Below are positions 5,293 through 5,639 of a stretch of 5,639 nt of DNA, piece by piece. The stretch spans positions 1 to 5,639 of the forward strand of contig JAFWXB010000193.1 of the NCBI GenBank assembly GCA_017523185.1, read 5' to 3'. The position numbers and the translations under genes are program-made. The notes below the pieces were generated by a model that was not told the origin of the DNA, made no database searches, and worked only from the letters and a program-made list of their open reading frames with translations. Position 1 is the stretch's first letter; the number at the start of each line of letters is the position of its first letter. Source of the DNA: Lachnospiraceae bacterium. GTDB taxonomy: Bacteria; Bacillota_A; Clostridia; Lachnospirales; Lachnospiraceae.

Positions 5293-5639
5293 GCCAATTG
5301 TGATGAATCATTTTTCCACAACACACACATCATTTGTTGTGGATTTTTATTTTACAAATAATATTACAATACTGACCGGAGATTCGGGAACTGGAAAAAC
5401 AGCATCGTTTTCATTTATAAAAGAATGTATGGCATTGAATCCTGAGATTGTGTGTTTTAACTATTTGGATTATCACAAAGATATTGGTGCTATAATTAAA
5501 TCTACAGAGAGAAAACTGATAGTGATTGATAAAGCGGATGTGCTATTAAATTATGAGATTAGAAAAAATATTGCAGTAGACGATAAAAACCACAATTTGA
5601 TAATTGGAAGAAATCAGAAAAATTTTTACTCTACTAGAG
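5282..5639 (+). CDS. P-loop (AAA-type) ATPase, N-terminal part, runs off right edge
   Basis: The 119 visible residues contain a Walker A motif GDSGTGKT (33-40) preceded by the strand NNITILTG, and a Walker B strand KLIVIDKADVLL (78-89) with D83 and a following D86. LIIGRN (106-111) may be the sensor strand. The short distance of about 40 residues between the motifs rules out an SMC/ABC type insertion at this point and suits a compact AAA-like NTPase. The GTG at 5282 is chosen because AAAGGAG (5265-5271) lies 10 bases before it and the product then starts MKIKP; an in-frame ATG at 5303 is the alternative. The gene overlaps the DUF4869-like gene by 11 bases. It may power or control the TOPRIM-like protein. 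The C-terminal domain, needed for classification, is outside the window. Confidence 0.75.
   Translation, partial: MKIKPIVMNHFSTTHTSFVVDFYFTNNITILTGDSGTGKTASFSFIKECMALNPEIVCFNYLDYHKDIGAIIKSTERKLIVIDKADVLLNYEIRKNIAVDDKNHNLIIGRNQKNFYSTR

Overview
The window is AT-rich, densely packed DNA with strong AGGAGG-type ribosome binding sites, short or overlapping gene junctions and several GTG starts. This points to a low-GC Firmicute, most likely a gut clostridium of the Lachnospiraceae type (inference from style and remembered protein families, not from a search). Nothing here is housekeeping. It looks like an accessory island: one insertion sequence end, genes of defence-associated or unknown families, a non-coding stretch full of inverted repeats, and a second operon ending in an ATPase cut by the window edge.

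Region 1 (1-139) is the end of an IS5-family element, with the first 17 codons of its transposase on the minus strand and its terminal repeat ending at 139 next to a TA dinucleotide. Region 2 (140-2741) is a tight plus-strand operon of three genes. The first resembles the C-terminal part of a large GHKL-type (Hsp90-like) ATPase and appears to have lost its N-terminal part to the IS. The second is an unrecognised 295-residue protein. The third resembles the DUF6339 family. Genes of this kind tend to sit in defence or restriction-like clusters, so this is read as a probably inactivated defence operon.

Region 3 (2742-3647) holds a JAB/MPN-like (JAMM) protein with a shortened metal-binding motif and a 57-residue helical protein started by a strong ribosome binding site. 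Region 4 (3648-4141) has no gene but is highly structured. It has two tandem heptamer pairs with 11-bp periodicity that look like recombinase-type binding sites, a short palindrome, four consecutive larger hairpins, and a near-perfect intrinsic terminator ending 28 bp before the next start codon. It could be a terminated small RNA, an attenuating leader, or a transfer/recombination site.

Region 5 (4142-5639) is a translationally coupled operon in which all three genes appear to start with GTG: a TOPRIM/DUF4435-like protein, a DUF4869-like protein, and a P-loop ATPase that runs off the window. A TOPRIM-like protein beside an ATPase recalls OLD and PARIS-type defence systems, but gene order and the middle gene differ. 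The structured RNA/DNA block in front of this operon is the most interesting candidate for something undescribed.
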